Source of the DNA: Coccinella septempunctata
Taxonomy: Eukaryota; Arthropoda; Insecta; Coleoptera; Coccinellidae
Length of the DNA stretch: 64,000 nt
NCBI RefSeq assembly: GCF_907165205.1
Contig: NC_058190.1
Coordinates: 16,066,001 to 16,130,000 of the forward strand
Reading direction: 5' to 3'
The notes under the pieces are model-generated. The model had not been told where the DNA came from and searched no databases. It worked only from the letters and a program-made list of their open reading frames with translations. Shown piece after piece: positions 1 through 10,670 of the stretch (position 1 is its first letter; each line of letters opens with the position of its first letter). A program made the position numbers and the translations under genes.

Positions 1-34
1 TGACCACTTTTTCAAGTTTTCTGTTCTATGAACT

Positions 35-205
35 AGTGACAATTTTCAATCATTACAAAATACTTGTAGAGTGTGTTGTAATTTCATATACCTACATCAA
101 AGCGCGTCGCCGCTAGGTGTTCCACTACCTGACCTTGAGAGTCGGTGCTGACTTATGTACACCCTCAATACTAAATCATATTGAATTATGCGCCAGTACA
201 AAACT
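35..205. repeat. Dispersed repeat, uninterrupted copy
   Basis: This stretch matches 2551-2672 over its first two thirds (shared blocks near TGACAATTT, ACTTGTAGA and CTTGAGAG). It matches 12513-12555 over its last third (shared AATACTAAATC). The two partial matches meet at a TA dinucleotide (about 159-160), which is where a MITE end begins in each of the other copies. This copy therefore looks like the empty site. No coding potential is visible and the family is unknown to me. Confidence 0.5.
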
Positions 206-1209
206 TTTGCCGAATTTCGTTGCCAGCTCTCGGACTAATGGAGGCTGTTCAGAGAAGTTTTTTCGAGTAAGATCATGCTGTTTTGTTGAATAAATTCGGT
301 GCAGTTAAGCTTGATGTCAGGAAGGGCGTTGTTTGTTTGAGGTTTCTTCATGGACCCTTGAATGGCACATCTACTCGCTAGAGTAGGATTTCATGTAGGA
401 CGCCCAAGTTCTAGACCCGTACGCTTGTTCAACCTTACTACGCCCAGAACAAATATATTGTTTCAGTCATCTGTGTACAATATGATTTGTTCTAAATTCA
501 ATCAGATCTCGCATCTCTGTGATATACACTTTGATAGACAGTCCTTATTAATTAATATATTACAAGGACACTACATATATACAAGAGTTTATATAATTTG
601 TAGAACTTTTTAATTTTTGTGGTAATGTCATTTCTAATCCCACAGCACTCAGAATACAAAAGGTCATGGCAAAAGGAGTAATCAACCCCACAATATCGCT
701 CAATAAGCCAGACGGATAATTCACCGAAGGAGAACAGGAACGATCTTTCAGTTTTCCCAAAACAACCTTCACAGGTAGTAAACCCATAACTAGAATCGAT
801 ACAGCAATATAGACCAAGAATCCTCGTAAGGAAGATTAGGATATTTAAAAAACGATGTTTGGAGTGGGCAATGAACACCTTCAATCTATATAGATCACCA
901 GAAGTGTAAAGAAAAATCCTAGAAGAGATTCGTCTTCATCTTCTGAAGATAACCAGAAGCTGCTCAGAATGAGTCATATACACAGAAAATGGAGAAGGAC
1001 AAAAGTTCCCTTCACACCAAAATGGGGACCCACAATCTTCAAGAATAATTAATTCAACATCGTTTTTATTGAAGACGATGAAGAAAGTAGTAGATAACAA
1101 CATAAGAACATAGAATCTGGAGAATACACCAATTCACAAATGCCAGATGGCCTACAGGACGACCGATCAACAAAAACTGCTCTGTATGACCGTATGACTC
1201 TATAGCTAG
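206..1209. other. No gene recognised
   Basis: Only short overlapping open frames are present (362-613 plus, 552-884 minus), and none carries a motif I recognise. The interval probably holds decayed repeat sequence. It ends against an RNase H remnant at 1210. Confidence 0.5.
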
Positions 1210-1278
1210 GTTCCTGGTCCCTCGGGAACTAAAGGAAATGAAGAGGCAAATACACTTGCCTCTAGCAACAAGGGAAGT
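1210..1278 (+). pseudogene. RNase H domain remnant of a retroelement
   Basis: Translating from base 1210 gives VPGPSGTKGNEEANTLASS, which resembles the conserved RNase H block VxGHxGxxGNExADxLA found after the reverse transcriptase of I-like LINEs. The catalytic-region His is replaced by Pro and the Asp of the EAD triplet by Asn. No longer frame surrounds it. It is a short, dead relic and its parent family cannot be named. Confidence 0.5.
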
Positions 1279-2550
1279 TGACGTTTATTCATCCAGTGGA
1301 ATAAAAAAAAATTAATTCACAAGTGAAATGAGATGACATAAGTATAAGCGGATAAAGCGATACCTTTCATGTCAATTTATAAATCCGATAATTCTCTGGA
1401 AAGTGTTATCGTTTGATTTCTAATTGAAGTGGAATAAAATTCACGTGAGTTATAATTTTTTTCCATTCGAAAAAATAATAATGACAATATCAGTCAAAAC
1501 AACACCATAAGGGCACTTCAATCGGACCTGCTATTGCTCTAGAGACAGAATCCAATTCTTCACCTAACAGACTTTCGGGATGACCTTGGAGCCTAGGAAG
1601 CTAAATCATTTCAGTTGTGCAAATACAACTTGGTTTACTTGTATACACAGTTGCCAGATTTAGGACGCAACATTATGCGTCATGTGAAAGATGTATATTG
1701 ACTGTATATCAGTTTTCATCATTTGAAGCGCCCCCGAAGCGGAATTTGCGTGAACTAAAAATATACTTTAGGTTTCATGAGAAGCACTTTACTGCGTCTG
1801 GAGATATGTTTTTCAACATAGAATAACTCTTTTATCAAAAGATGAATGAAATCTATAGTTGTTCCAAAGATAGCTCTCGACGTCCTTCACGATTTGCGAC
1901 CACCCCTGTCGTTGAATCCCTCGAAATACCAGAGAAAACTTTGAAAAACAATGCTGCGTCCGGTATACGGACGCAGTATTATTCAGGACGCAATAGTGTA
2001 TGGCCCAAAGACAATGTATGGACGCAACATAGTATGCTGGATAAATGTCAATTGACATAAATTTGTTGTTTTTACCAAATTTCCCGTTCATAATCAAATA
2101 ATATCCATATAGATATCAGTCTGAGTCTGATCAACAAAACATCGATGAAACACCTTAAAACAGGGGTCATGAAGGAAGCGACAGCGATGATGATTTTTTT
2201 TAGATCATGAGATTTAATGTTTCCAGAAACTAAACTGGTATACTTTTTGTTCAATATGATCCATTGATATCCAAAGAAATTTTTTTATAACAATTTTATA
2301 ATAACCGAGAGCGCTCGATATCCGCACTTTGAGCGACTGCTGATCAGCTCTGTTCCATTAATCAGTATTCTGACCATTTTTTTCTCAAATTATATAATAC
2401 AATTTAGCAGTAAATAAATTTTCAGCTATTACAAATCTCTTACATTCATATCGTTATAACGCCAACTTAAATGTCGTGCTGACTTGCCGCGTTCCATAGA
2501 AATGCCGTCTGACCTTTCTTAATTTTATTCGTACTCTAATAATATCGTTT
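1279..2550. other. Non-coding interval with a small perfect hairpin
   Basis: No gene is recognised. A perfect 9-bp hairpin (CTGCGTCCG, 5-nt loop, CGGACGCAG) sits at 1954-1976, within a stretch where GGACGCA-type words recur (near 1660, 1985 and 2030). The recurring word suggests a decayed repeat element, but I could not fix its ends. Confidence 0.4.
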
Positions 2551-2672
2551 ACTGACAATTTCCAATTATTAAAAAAAAACTTGTAGATAATTTTGTAATT
2601 TTACATTTATCAAAATGCTCCGCCGCCAAGTTTTCCAATACTTGATCTTGAGAGGGGGTGATGACTCATGTA
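2551..2672. repeat. Dispersed repeat, left part of second copy
   Basis: This is homologous to 35-160. It runs to the TA dinucleotide at 2671-2672, where a MITE-like terminus (CAGGGTAGGCAAAATTGG) begins. The right part of the repeat is missing here but appears at 12513, next to the opposite end of a similar MITE. Confidence 0.5.
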
Positions 2673-2810
2673 CAGGGTAGGCAAAATTGGTGATACCTGA
2701 AGTACAACTTTTTCAACCCAACGAGAGAGAGTAAAATGCATGGCACATTACGGTCTAGTTATAATGAAAATTTTATTCATCTGTCAACTTTGACTGACAA
2801 CAATGTTCCG
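2673..2810. mobile_element. Tc1/mariner-type MITE, left end
   Basis: The segment begins directly after a TA with CAGGGTAGGCAAAATTGG. This closely resembles the terminus of the complete MITE at 55894 (CAGGGTGGGCAAAATTCG). The block with CAACCCAACGAGAGA (around 2717-2731) recurs in reverse complement near 12470. No right terminus follows locally, so this is half an element or one split by later insertions. Confidence 0.5.
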
Positions 2811-2953
2811 ACTAATTTTTGATTGTTGTTTTAGCCAATGAGCATACAATTAGGCGATAATTTTGCATTAGTGCAAATTATCGCAAAAATCAGGTGCAAA
2901 ATTATCAGGTTCTTAATAAATAAAATAAATGCAGACGTAATTATAAACGTTTA

Positions 2954-4511
2954 TTAGTTATTAAAGTAACATAAAAACTGTTGAACAGAGTTGATGAAAT
3001 TTTTACAATTAAAATCGCAATTATTGAAATTTATGATTGTACCAGTCGAAGTTTGTTGTTGGTCAGAAACAACGTTACTTGAAGCAGAAGATGAAACTGA
3101 AGAAACACTAAACTCGTTGTTTTCACTGTTTCTCATTTTCCTTATTATTTCCTCGTGAAACTCTTTATCGAGTTGTAAATAAGGTTTTATTGAACTGACA
3201 TTTCCATGTCCCGTTATTTTCGTTAGCTGGTTTTCGTTTACCCCAACCTTGGCTAGATATCTTACGGCAGTTGCTGTGTGAGAATGGTTTGTAAATTTGA
3301 ACTTTTCGCTATCGAGACCTGCTTTTTCGACAGACAGCTTTGTCCATTTCGCGATCTCGTTTCTACCAACTGGGATATTCTTGAACCATATATTATTATT
3401 TTGCCATTCTCGATTCGGTGTAAGAAACAGACGGTTCGTCTTCACGTTAGATCCTCGTTTTGACAAAATTTTTTTGTATAATCTTAAAGAAAAAAAGCTT
3501 TGAAAAAAAAATTAAATGAGAAACTGTTAATTTGACCTATCTAACGGGGCAGATGTCTTCATTAGTAGTGTTTCTGATTGACCATTCACTGTCTGTTAAT
3601 CTGCGGCCTCCTCCTTGGCAGGTTTTTGAAAACACTGGATTATATTCTATTCTATTTGTACTAGTTCCATCATTAAACTTCCCTTCTTGAAAGAAATCCG
3701 TCAAACAGTTGGCTGCCTCACCTCCTCGAAATGCTAGCTCATAAAATATGAGATGAAAAAATTTTTTCTGCAGACCCTCCGGCTTGTTTTCATCGTAAAG
3801 CTTCAAAATTTGCAGCAATTCTTTGTAAGTAAAAGCCGATGAGCTTTGTTTTCTCTTTTCCGGGTTCATTTGTAATGTTTTGCGCGCAGCATCTCGTGCA
3901 CCCCTAGCCGATTTAAATCTTACATCATTAAATGGATCTATTGCAATTCCTAAATCTTCGCAATATTTTTCTTGAACAAGTTTTGCTGTCACGTTCTACA
4001 TTGTTTTCACCACACTTTCTTTATAAAAGGATCCATCCTTCTTGCGCATGTTGCTTGCCCAGTATTTTAGAATGAAGGCAATTTTTCCACCGAAGTTCCC
4101 CGTTCTAATAAGTTGATTTATTTTGGCACAAAACTCTTGAAATTGTCTCCATACTGACGTTTTTGACTTTTTTGTATTCGTTGGCCTAATATTGTCTATA
4201 TTTTTATCAATATCTACAGCAGAAGCGTTTTCAAATCGCGACATTACATTTAGAAAATTTGACAATGGGTTTTTTATAATGCGTCGTTTACTAAAAAATT
4301 TTTTTCTACAAACGTCAAAAAATGACAAGGTTCGCGCATTGACAACAATATGCGAAGTGACCCTTTTTTTCATTTTCCTTCGTAACCATGACACCGTGCG
4401 CGAAGTAGTGTGCGAAACACTTACTTCGCACACTGCACGTGAACTATATGGGATTTTTATATCATAACCTTCATGTTCCCCAATCAAGCAAAAATCCAAG
4501 AAATCATCCAT
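2954..4511 (-). pseudogene. Crypton-like tyrosine recombinase, broken
   Basis: Three minus-strand pieces (4511-3996, 3992-3537, 3466-2954) form one DUF3504/Crypton-type recombinase. The N-terminal core-binding part (TKKSKTSVWRQFQEFC) is followed by the catalytic domain. The box-I Arg is present (ELAFRGGEAANC), as are the TGH block and the likely nucleophilic Tyr (SSIKPYLQ). The usual HSLR motif reads HSHT, so the second catalytic Arg is lost. An in-frame TAG at 3993-3995 stands where relatives have Trp. A 58-bp interruption (3483-3540) separates CPVR from LYKKIL. Such enzymes move DNA by recombination through a 3'-phosphotyrosine intermediate. This copy cannot be active. The first ~80 residues (4511-4270) look less family-like and may be foreign. 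Confidence 0.7.
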
Positions 4512-4831
4512 TTATTAATGTATAACAATAATCAAGGCTTTCAAATTGTGAGAAAATTCAACACTACATAATTTTATTTATTATTCACAATGTTAACATT
4601 AATGGTGCAGCCAGTGCACGAACCAATAATTAGGTATTCCTAAACCAGATAACTCAGATTCAGCTCGTGATATCGTAGATTAGGGAGTTGGATAAGACTA
4701 TCCATTTTTGATTTGCAAGCACCTGCCGTAGATGTGACAGCACTTGATCCTGAAATTTCAATACTCTTTTTCATATTAAGCTAAACATGTTACTTATTTT
4801 AGAATAATATTTTTGACGTTTGTAGAAAAAA
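4300..4831. repeat. Inverted repeat pair spanning the recombinase 5' end
   Basis: A 22-bp stretch at 4300-4321 (TTTTTTCTACAAACGTCAAA plus AA) recurs as its exact reverse complement at 4810-4831. The pair encloses the N-terminal part of the recombinase relic and 300 bp upstream of it. It may be a terminal inverted repeat of a small inserted element or an internal feature of the Crypton-like element. No TSD was identified. Confidence 0.45.
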
Positions 4832-4856
4832 TTTTGTTTACATCTCATGCACGGAA

Positions 4857-4934
4857 TACTTTGGTGATCTCGACTATTTTTTTTCAACTCGGCTGCGCCT
4901 CGTTAAAAAAAATCAGTTCTCGATCACCAAAGTA
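4857..4934. repeat. Foldback hairpin
   Basis: Perfect 13-bp arms (TACTTTGGTGATC at 4857-4869, GATCACCAAAGTA at 4922-4934) enclose a loop that pairs further through its T-run and A-run. Imperfect pairing also extends outwards. This is typical of insect foldback or MITE sequence and has no coding role. Confidence 0.6.
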
Positions 4935-5104
4935 GCATTTCGGGCACTAGATACAAAAATAACTATTCATTGCCCGTAGCAACGATTTTTCCCAGCAGCT
5001 CCTACGTGCCTGCAATGAGTATAAATTATACAATTATCGTCGCCACTGGTGACGGCAATGTGACAGCGACACAATACGATTTGATGGATTCACAAAATTT
5101 TCTT

Positions 5105-5290
5105 ATTAAATTTAACTCTTGCAATGAAAATGAATCGATAATTTTTGACAAATCTGCTCTCATGCAAGTTAAACTGTAATAACAGGCACTCGAGCGCTCC
5201 GCGCACTCGTGCTCTTTTTCAACTTAACTTGCATTCAAGCATCTTTCCCAAAAATTTTCGATAATTTTCATTGCACTAGTTCAATTACAA
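5105..5290. repeat. Imperfect palindrome (foldback element)
   Basis: The left half (TTGCAATGAAAATG, ATCGATAATTTTT, ATGCAAGTTAAA) is mirrored in the right half (TTAACTTGCAT, AAAATTTTCGATAATTTTCA, TTGCAC). The centre is the GC-rich segment around 5195-5205. Arms are about 75 bp. The small open frame at 4970-5179 runs into it and is probably not a gene. Confidence 0.55.
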
Positions 5291-5613
5291 CTGAAAACTT
5301 AAACAACCTATAGTTCATTATCTCCGTTTCTTTTTGCTAGGATGTTGAAATGAAAACATTATATGAAACACTTTTTGATAGCAATCCAGTGGCGTACTAT
5401 GATTTTTTCCAAAAGGATATTGGCTGAGCTATAACATGTGTTTTTTCTTATAAAAACAGTAATTTGAAATGACTAAGAAAGACTGGGGGCGATGTAGAAT
5501 ACATTTCTGAAACGGTTAAAAAATGTCGATTTTATCTAAGTCTTTTTTTTCCTCTCAGTTGGCACTGAAAATAGTTCTTCAGACACACACTAAAAATTTT
5601 GACACTAGGTGAT

Positions 5614-6087
5614 TTATATTATTATTCCATTTTTAATAATGTGTTCCACCAAGATATCATAAACGTTTTTGTTCTCGGAGGCTAGAAAAGCCTGAATATT
5701 TACTGGAAGTTGTATGTTTGTCTCCAATAGTTTTTCAATCAGTCCTCTAGTTTTGCTACAACTAAAGATCAAATGGTTTAGATCTGCGATTTCTTCGTCT
5801 TCTGGGCATAAAGGAGAATTTGCGATTCCCATTTTTCGCAAATGCTCATTAAATAGTCCGTAATTGATCTTCATTCTCGTAATTATGCTACTATACTTCT
5901 CATTCACATCGAACGCAAAAATATGTGGTACTTTTTTGGGGAGGTCGGGACGTATAAGGAAATATTTATTTTTAGTATTTTGACCGATCTCTTTCCATCT
6001 GTGTTTCCATCTATTTAGAATGCCGTGTTTGTATTTAGCTAAATATGTCCGGGTAGCATATTCATATCTACGAAGGCAAGCGGGAAC
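5614..6087 (-). pseudogene. C-terminal fragment of an RNase H-type LINE ORF2
   Basis: On the minus strand this reads as the tail found after RNase H in I-like LINEs. It runs from a Trp-rich stretch (LNRWKHRWKEIG), through an RMKINYGLFNEHL block, to the DLNHLIFSCSK finger-like block where the usual Cys ligands are partly lost. It stops at 6087, where the hAT-like element inserted. It may belong with the RNase H fragment at 11696-12160, but the two are not contiguous. Confidence 0.6.
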
Positions 6088-6095
6088 CGTCTCGG
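6088..6095. repeat. Target-site duplication, left
   Basis: CGTCTCGG is repeated exactly at 8774-8781 on the other side of the hAT-like element. An 8-bp duplication is the hallmark of the hAT superfamily. Confidence 0.8.
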
Positions 6096-6980
6096 CAGGC
6101 CCGGACTGGGACCACTTGGGGCCCTCAGCTGAGACCTATTAAGGGGCCCTATATCGGGGGGTCCGGGGCTGTACCCGGAAAATTTTTGAAAACGAATTAG
6201 GTGCTTGAAAACAATGAAAATGCTTTTTTACGCTAGGTATTTATGCGAATATTATGATTTTCGACTTTTATTGACTTCATTTTTTATTAAAATTAGAAAT
6301 TCACATTATTTTTAAGATACCACTAGAAAACACATTCTGTAGAACTGTCAATAATTACAAAGATGTTAAAAATGAAAGTGGAGTATTGAATTGATGTGGC
6401 CGATACATCCAAAATTGAACTTGAAACAGATTAAATGATTTACACAAAAAAGGGTTGTCAAATCACGACACTCGTTCCGCTATCACAATACCATCTCTAG
6501 GTGGGTAAAGGTAAACTGAAATATATGGTATCGAACGAGAAGATATTTAAACAAGCGTTTTACTCTATTCTAAAAATCTACAGGGGGCAGTGACAGTTTC
6601 CAGAACATTCTGAGCAATTTCATTTCAGAGTTGGTGAAAATCGGACTAGAGGGTTAATGGTAATTTTCGGAACGTTCAGATCAATTACAAAATAGGTACC
6701 AATCGGATGATCGGTCATTAAATAATATAGCAAAGGAAATCTTCTATAAATGCATAATGATATCGAAAACTATCATCTTTCCCTAGATTTCAACGAGTTG
6801 TTTTTTATTCCTTTCGCATACAATTTTTGAAATTTTTTTTTTGACAGGATTTTTGGTTTGCTTGTTTGTTTCATATTAGCAACTAAGCAGACGAAAAAAT
6901 CCTGAAATTGCTCTGAATGTTCTGATGTTCTGGAAACTTCCCCCGTCCCCCCTATATTTTTAAGAGTAGAGAGTTGAATA

Positions 6981-8291
6981 CAGGGTGTTCTCAAAGGTGA
7001 GGCTTTTTTTTGGAAAGGTAATAGAACTCCTCAAAATAAGTCATGGTACCAAAAATCATTTATATAAAATATTCACCAGGGCTCAATGTATGATTTCGGT
7101 AGTGCTTCGGATGCAATGCTACAGTGCTACAGAATGTGACTGCAGCTTGGTAATTGCATATGGGTAGTCATATTCCGCAGCCACTGCATGCATCCGACGC
7201 TCTACCGAAACCATACCTTTATGCATTGGCTTGTGCTGGCGAAAGGTCAGTATACTGGAAACCGTCAGAGTCAGCGTAAGATTTTTGTGAATTTTCGGAG
7301 TGTCGCAAAGTAGTTACAAAATGCCTCACGTTTGCTCAAACAATGAACTTGTTGACATGATTTTAATTTATGGTGAATCCAAACAGAGTGCCAGTGCTGC
7401 GTGCAGATTGTACAGTAGAGGATTTCCGTTAAGAAATCACCCAACTCCTCGGATGTTCATAAACTTGGTGCAAATATGTAGGGATACTGGAAGTTTGCAC
7501 TAATCCCGGGGAGCAAATGTTGGCAGGCCTGTAACATCGCAAATGGCAGAAATCGAGGAGCAAATTCTGGACATAGTTGAGGAACAACCGACAACAAGTA
7601 CTAGATCCATAGCCAGGGTCGTCGGAGTGAGCCACAGTAGAGTAACTGTACCCCTATATTCCATTTCCAGAAAGTTCAAGCACTCCAACCAGAAGATCAT
7701 ACTCCAAGAAAAGAATTCTGCCTGTGGCTTTTAAATCTAACAATATATCTAACAACATTCATTCTGTTTACTGACGAAGCCACTTTCACCAGAAATGGAG
7801 TAAACAATTTCTCCAATACCCATGTATGGTCTACAGAAAACCCTCACGCTATCAGAAGAACAGATTTTCAGCAAAGGTTTTCCTTGAATGTCTGAATCGG
7901 TCTCTTGCGTGGAATGTGGAATGCTTATTGGGCTATTTTTTCCACCACCACGAATGTCAGGTGAGGACTTTCTCCATTTTCTCCAGAACAATCTGCCAGG
8001 ATTACTAGAAAATGTTCCTCTCAATATTCGACAGAGAATGTGGTTGTTATTGGATGGAGCACCACCCCACTTTCGAAGAAACGTTCGAAATTATTTAAAT
8101 AATGGGTTCCCGAATAGGTGGATAGAACGTGTCGGATCCATTTCTTCCCCCAGATCTCAACCCCTGTGATTTCTTCCTTTGGGGTCATTTGCAAACATGA
8201 GTGTACAGTGACGGTGAAGTGGAAAGTGCTGACGAACTAAAAAGAAACGCATTGAAAATGCTTGTGAAAGTCTCACCGTAAAAACAACCTG
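6981..8291 (+). mobile_element. Mariner-like element, decayed, nested in the hAT-like element
   Basis: The left end CAGGGTGTTCTCAAAGGTGA follows TA at 6979-6980. The degenerate complement (TCTCACCGTAAAAACAACCTG) ends at 8291 before TA at 8292-8293. The 1.31-kb length is normal for mariner elements. An imperfect palindrome lies at about 7085-7227 in the 5' untranslated part (TTTCGGTAG and GGATGCA words mirrored). It encodes the dead transposase listed separately. Confidence 0.65.
7321..8190 (+). pseudogene. Mariner/IS630-superfamily transposase, dead
   Basis: The protein is recognisable in three frames. The N-terminal helix-turn-helix (around 7325-7640) ends in TSTRSIARVVGVSHS. The first catalytic Asp lies in LFTDEATFTRNGVNN (7765-7810), the second in MWLLLDGAPPHF (8038-8073), and the third in PPDLNPCDFFLWGHL (8148-8192). 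Stop codons and frameshifts separate the blocks (a TGA ends the frame after RFSLNV near 7893), so no active enzyme can be made. The family catalyses cut-and-paste transposition into TA sites. Confidence 0.75.
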
Positions 8292-8781
8292 TATTTGTCT
8301 ATAAATCTCCTCGTTCGGTACCAAATTTCTCAGTTTACCCTCAACAACCTGAAGATCTTATTGTGATCACAAAACACATGTCGTGGTTTACCACTCATTT
8401 TATGTGAAAATCATATATGTAATTTGTTTCTTGTTCTGAAATGCAGTATTGTAGCCACACCAAATGTATGAATGAATTAGGTGAAAATAATTTTTGTAAT
8501 AAAAATAATGAAAAACAGATTTAAGTGATAATACTAAAATTAAAAACAAATCTGTGTGTTTAACAGTTTACAATGCTGTGATGCTGGAATAGAAGGGGCT
8601 TAACTAAGATGCCTCAACATTTTACTCCCCTTGGCCTGAAGTAACAGCTTCTTTGTGAGCAACTCACTTGTTGAAGCTACTTCATCTATTATCTTTATCT
8701 ACGTTAGTGGGGGCCCCTCAGGCCGGAGGCCCTCCGCGATCGCGGACCTGCGGACCTGGCCAGTCCGGGCCTGCGTCTCGG

Positions 8782-9831
8782 TCAAAACCGCCGCGTCTGA
8801 CATTACCCACGTGCGTGATCGCATCTAATGTGGCGATAGCACTCGTGAAATATGCATTGGGATTACTCTTACCTAACTAATAAGGATACTACTTGATACT
8901 TCGATTCTTATTTGGTAAATTTGGAGTGCACAAGTACAGGGTAGTTATACCTATACAACGGAATACCACCTATCGCAAATTGCGTAGCAAAAAAAATAAA
9001 TTTTGTTGTTTTGTACGTTGCAATTGCTTGTGGCATCAACGAAAATAATTTCTGAGGCTTGTATCAATGGAGTTATTGCGCATTTCATTATGGAAGTGCA
9101 TAACGATATGGCATAATAATCGTCGATGTACAGATTTTGTTGGAAACTTTACTGTTCGTCGAATTTTCTTCCAATTTATTGAATATTTCAGAACCTGTTC
9201 TCTCACAATAATTATTTTTGAATTGTTTTACCCACAAATTTTGAAAATCTGTTTTATTGGGAAAATAATGACTATCTGCAGAAAACATATTATATTCTTC
9301 TCCCCATTCTTCCATTCCAGAAACTATGATACGCTGAAGACACCGAGTGACCCCTTTCAAAATATTCTAATATTTCTTGATAGGAAAGTGTGATTATGTT
9401 CTTTTGAAAACTGGACTATACAGGGCCAATCTTGTGTCAGGAAGATTTGATTCATTTTTCGGTATGCATGCCAAAATAATAGTCATCGTCATAGGACAAG
9501 ATAAGTCCCTTGAAACATGAGTGACAGTGGTACCCCGGTTAAAAAGTATGCTTTCTGGCTCTTTCAGAAGGTGTTCTAATAGTTCTTGTTATTGACCACG
9601 TTACTTTTGATGCATTCATAAGCTTGGCCATCCACGTCTGAAATGAATTAGAGATACATATGTATTATTCTCAGTCCTCATAACCTGCGAGACGATTGAA
9701 TTGTGCAGAAGGCCGTAATTCTGGGAACTGTCAACATTGTACGGCAAGTCATCTTTCCACATTAACCAGCCGAATAACCTTTGGCGCCCGCCCAGGTAAT
9801 TTGGAATATACCATATCACGTGTGAAAGACA

Positions 9832-9840
<9 letters not shown>
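8782..9840. other. No gene recognised
   Basis: The first ~90 bases are the right-hand target flank of the hAT-like element and may still belong to the interrupted LINE. Short open frames (9067-9393 plus, 9088-9360 minus) overlap each other and show no motif. Confidence 0.45.
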
Positions 9841-9862
<22 letters not shown>

Positions 9863-9864
9863 TA
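9841..9864. repeat. (TA)n microsatellite
   Basis: Twelve TA units follow an A-run. Confidence 0.95.
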
Positions 9865-9878
9865 GAAGTTTCAATATT

Positions 9879-10496
9879 TAATAATAATAATAATACTTCA
9901 TTAGTCCTGTCAGACAAATACATGTATAGGACAAGTCAGAGAAAAAAACAAACAAAATCGAAATAGAAAACTACTCACAAGAATCAGAAAAATATTCAGC
10001 AACAGAATAATAACATCTACTAACTAAAATATGTAACTTTAACTGCTTTTTTGAATTCATTCAACTTAAGACTTCGCAATGATTAAGGTAAGTGATTAAA
10101 AAGTTTGATACAGTGATACATTGGTGAACATTCGAATCTAGAGGAATTATGTTTTGGTACACACAACAATCCTTCGTTTCTTGTACTGTAGCTATGAAAG
10201 CTAGAAAGTTTGGTGAACTTATTTTCGTTTTCTTTGGTATAGATCAAACATTTGAGAATTAAAATCCAGGCCAGGGTGAGGAGGCCATTTTCGATGAAAA
10301 TCGGTCTACAGGAGGACCTAGGCTCAACATTAAATATCATACGCAAGATCCTCTTCTGTATAACAAAAACTCTGCCAACGTCCGATGAATTACCCCACAG
10401 TAGGATGTTGTATGATAGGTGACTGTACACTAAACTGTAGTATATGTTGAGGACGGACCGCAAAGGAAGTGAATTCCGTACTCTACTTAAAATAGT
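9879..10496 (-). mobile_element. 5'-truncated LINE with (TAA)n-type tail
   Basis: The minus-strand frame (10463-10083) carries the post-RT domain of a LINE (IYYSLVYSHLSYNILLWGN, then QKRILRMIFNVEPRSSCRP). It matches the protein at 42484-43044 block for block. The 3' end also matches the end at 42422 (GTATAGGACAAGTCA shared) and finishes in a short ATT/AAT microsatellite at 9879-9895. The fragment is 5' truncated and lacks the catalytic RT core. Confidence 0.7.
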
Positions 10497-10626
10497 CTTT
10501 ACATAACCTCAAATTCAAAGCCCTGAAGAAGAATTGAATTAAATTCGAAAGCTTGGCATAGAATGAAGAGTTTTTCTTAAATTCTCCCTACAAAAGTAGT
10601 CGTTATACCCTTATTCACAAATTAAA

Positions 10627-10628
<2 letters not shown>

Positions 10629-10664
<36 letters not shown>
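10629..10664. repeat. (TA)n microsatellite
   Basis: Eighteen TA units. Confidence 0.95.

Positions 10665-10670
<6 letters not shown>

Larger units (their letters stand above)
6096..8773. mobile_element. hAT-like non-autonomous DNA transposon
   Basis: The element is bounded by perfect 14-bp terminal inverted repeats (CAGGCCCGGACTGG at 6096 and its complement ending at 8773) and by an 8-bp TSD. Both ends are GC-rich, unlike the AT-rich interior. No hAT transposase is visible. The only transposase relic inside is mariner-like and belongs to a separate nested insertion. Without that insertion the element would be about 1.37 kb. The TIR length, CAG start and TSD length support the hAT assignment. 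Confidence 0.75.

Noticed and set aside
3483..3540. Canonical intron in the recombinase
   Set aside because: No placement of the ends gives GT-AG while keeping the frame. Reported only as an interruption.
4970..5179. 69-residue open frame
   Set aside because: It runs into a foldback palindrome and shows no domain.
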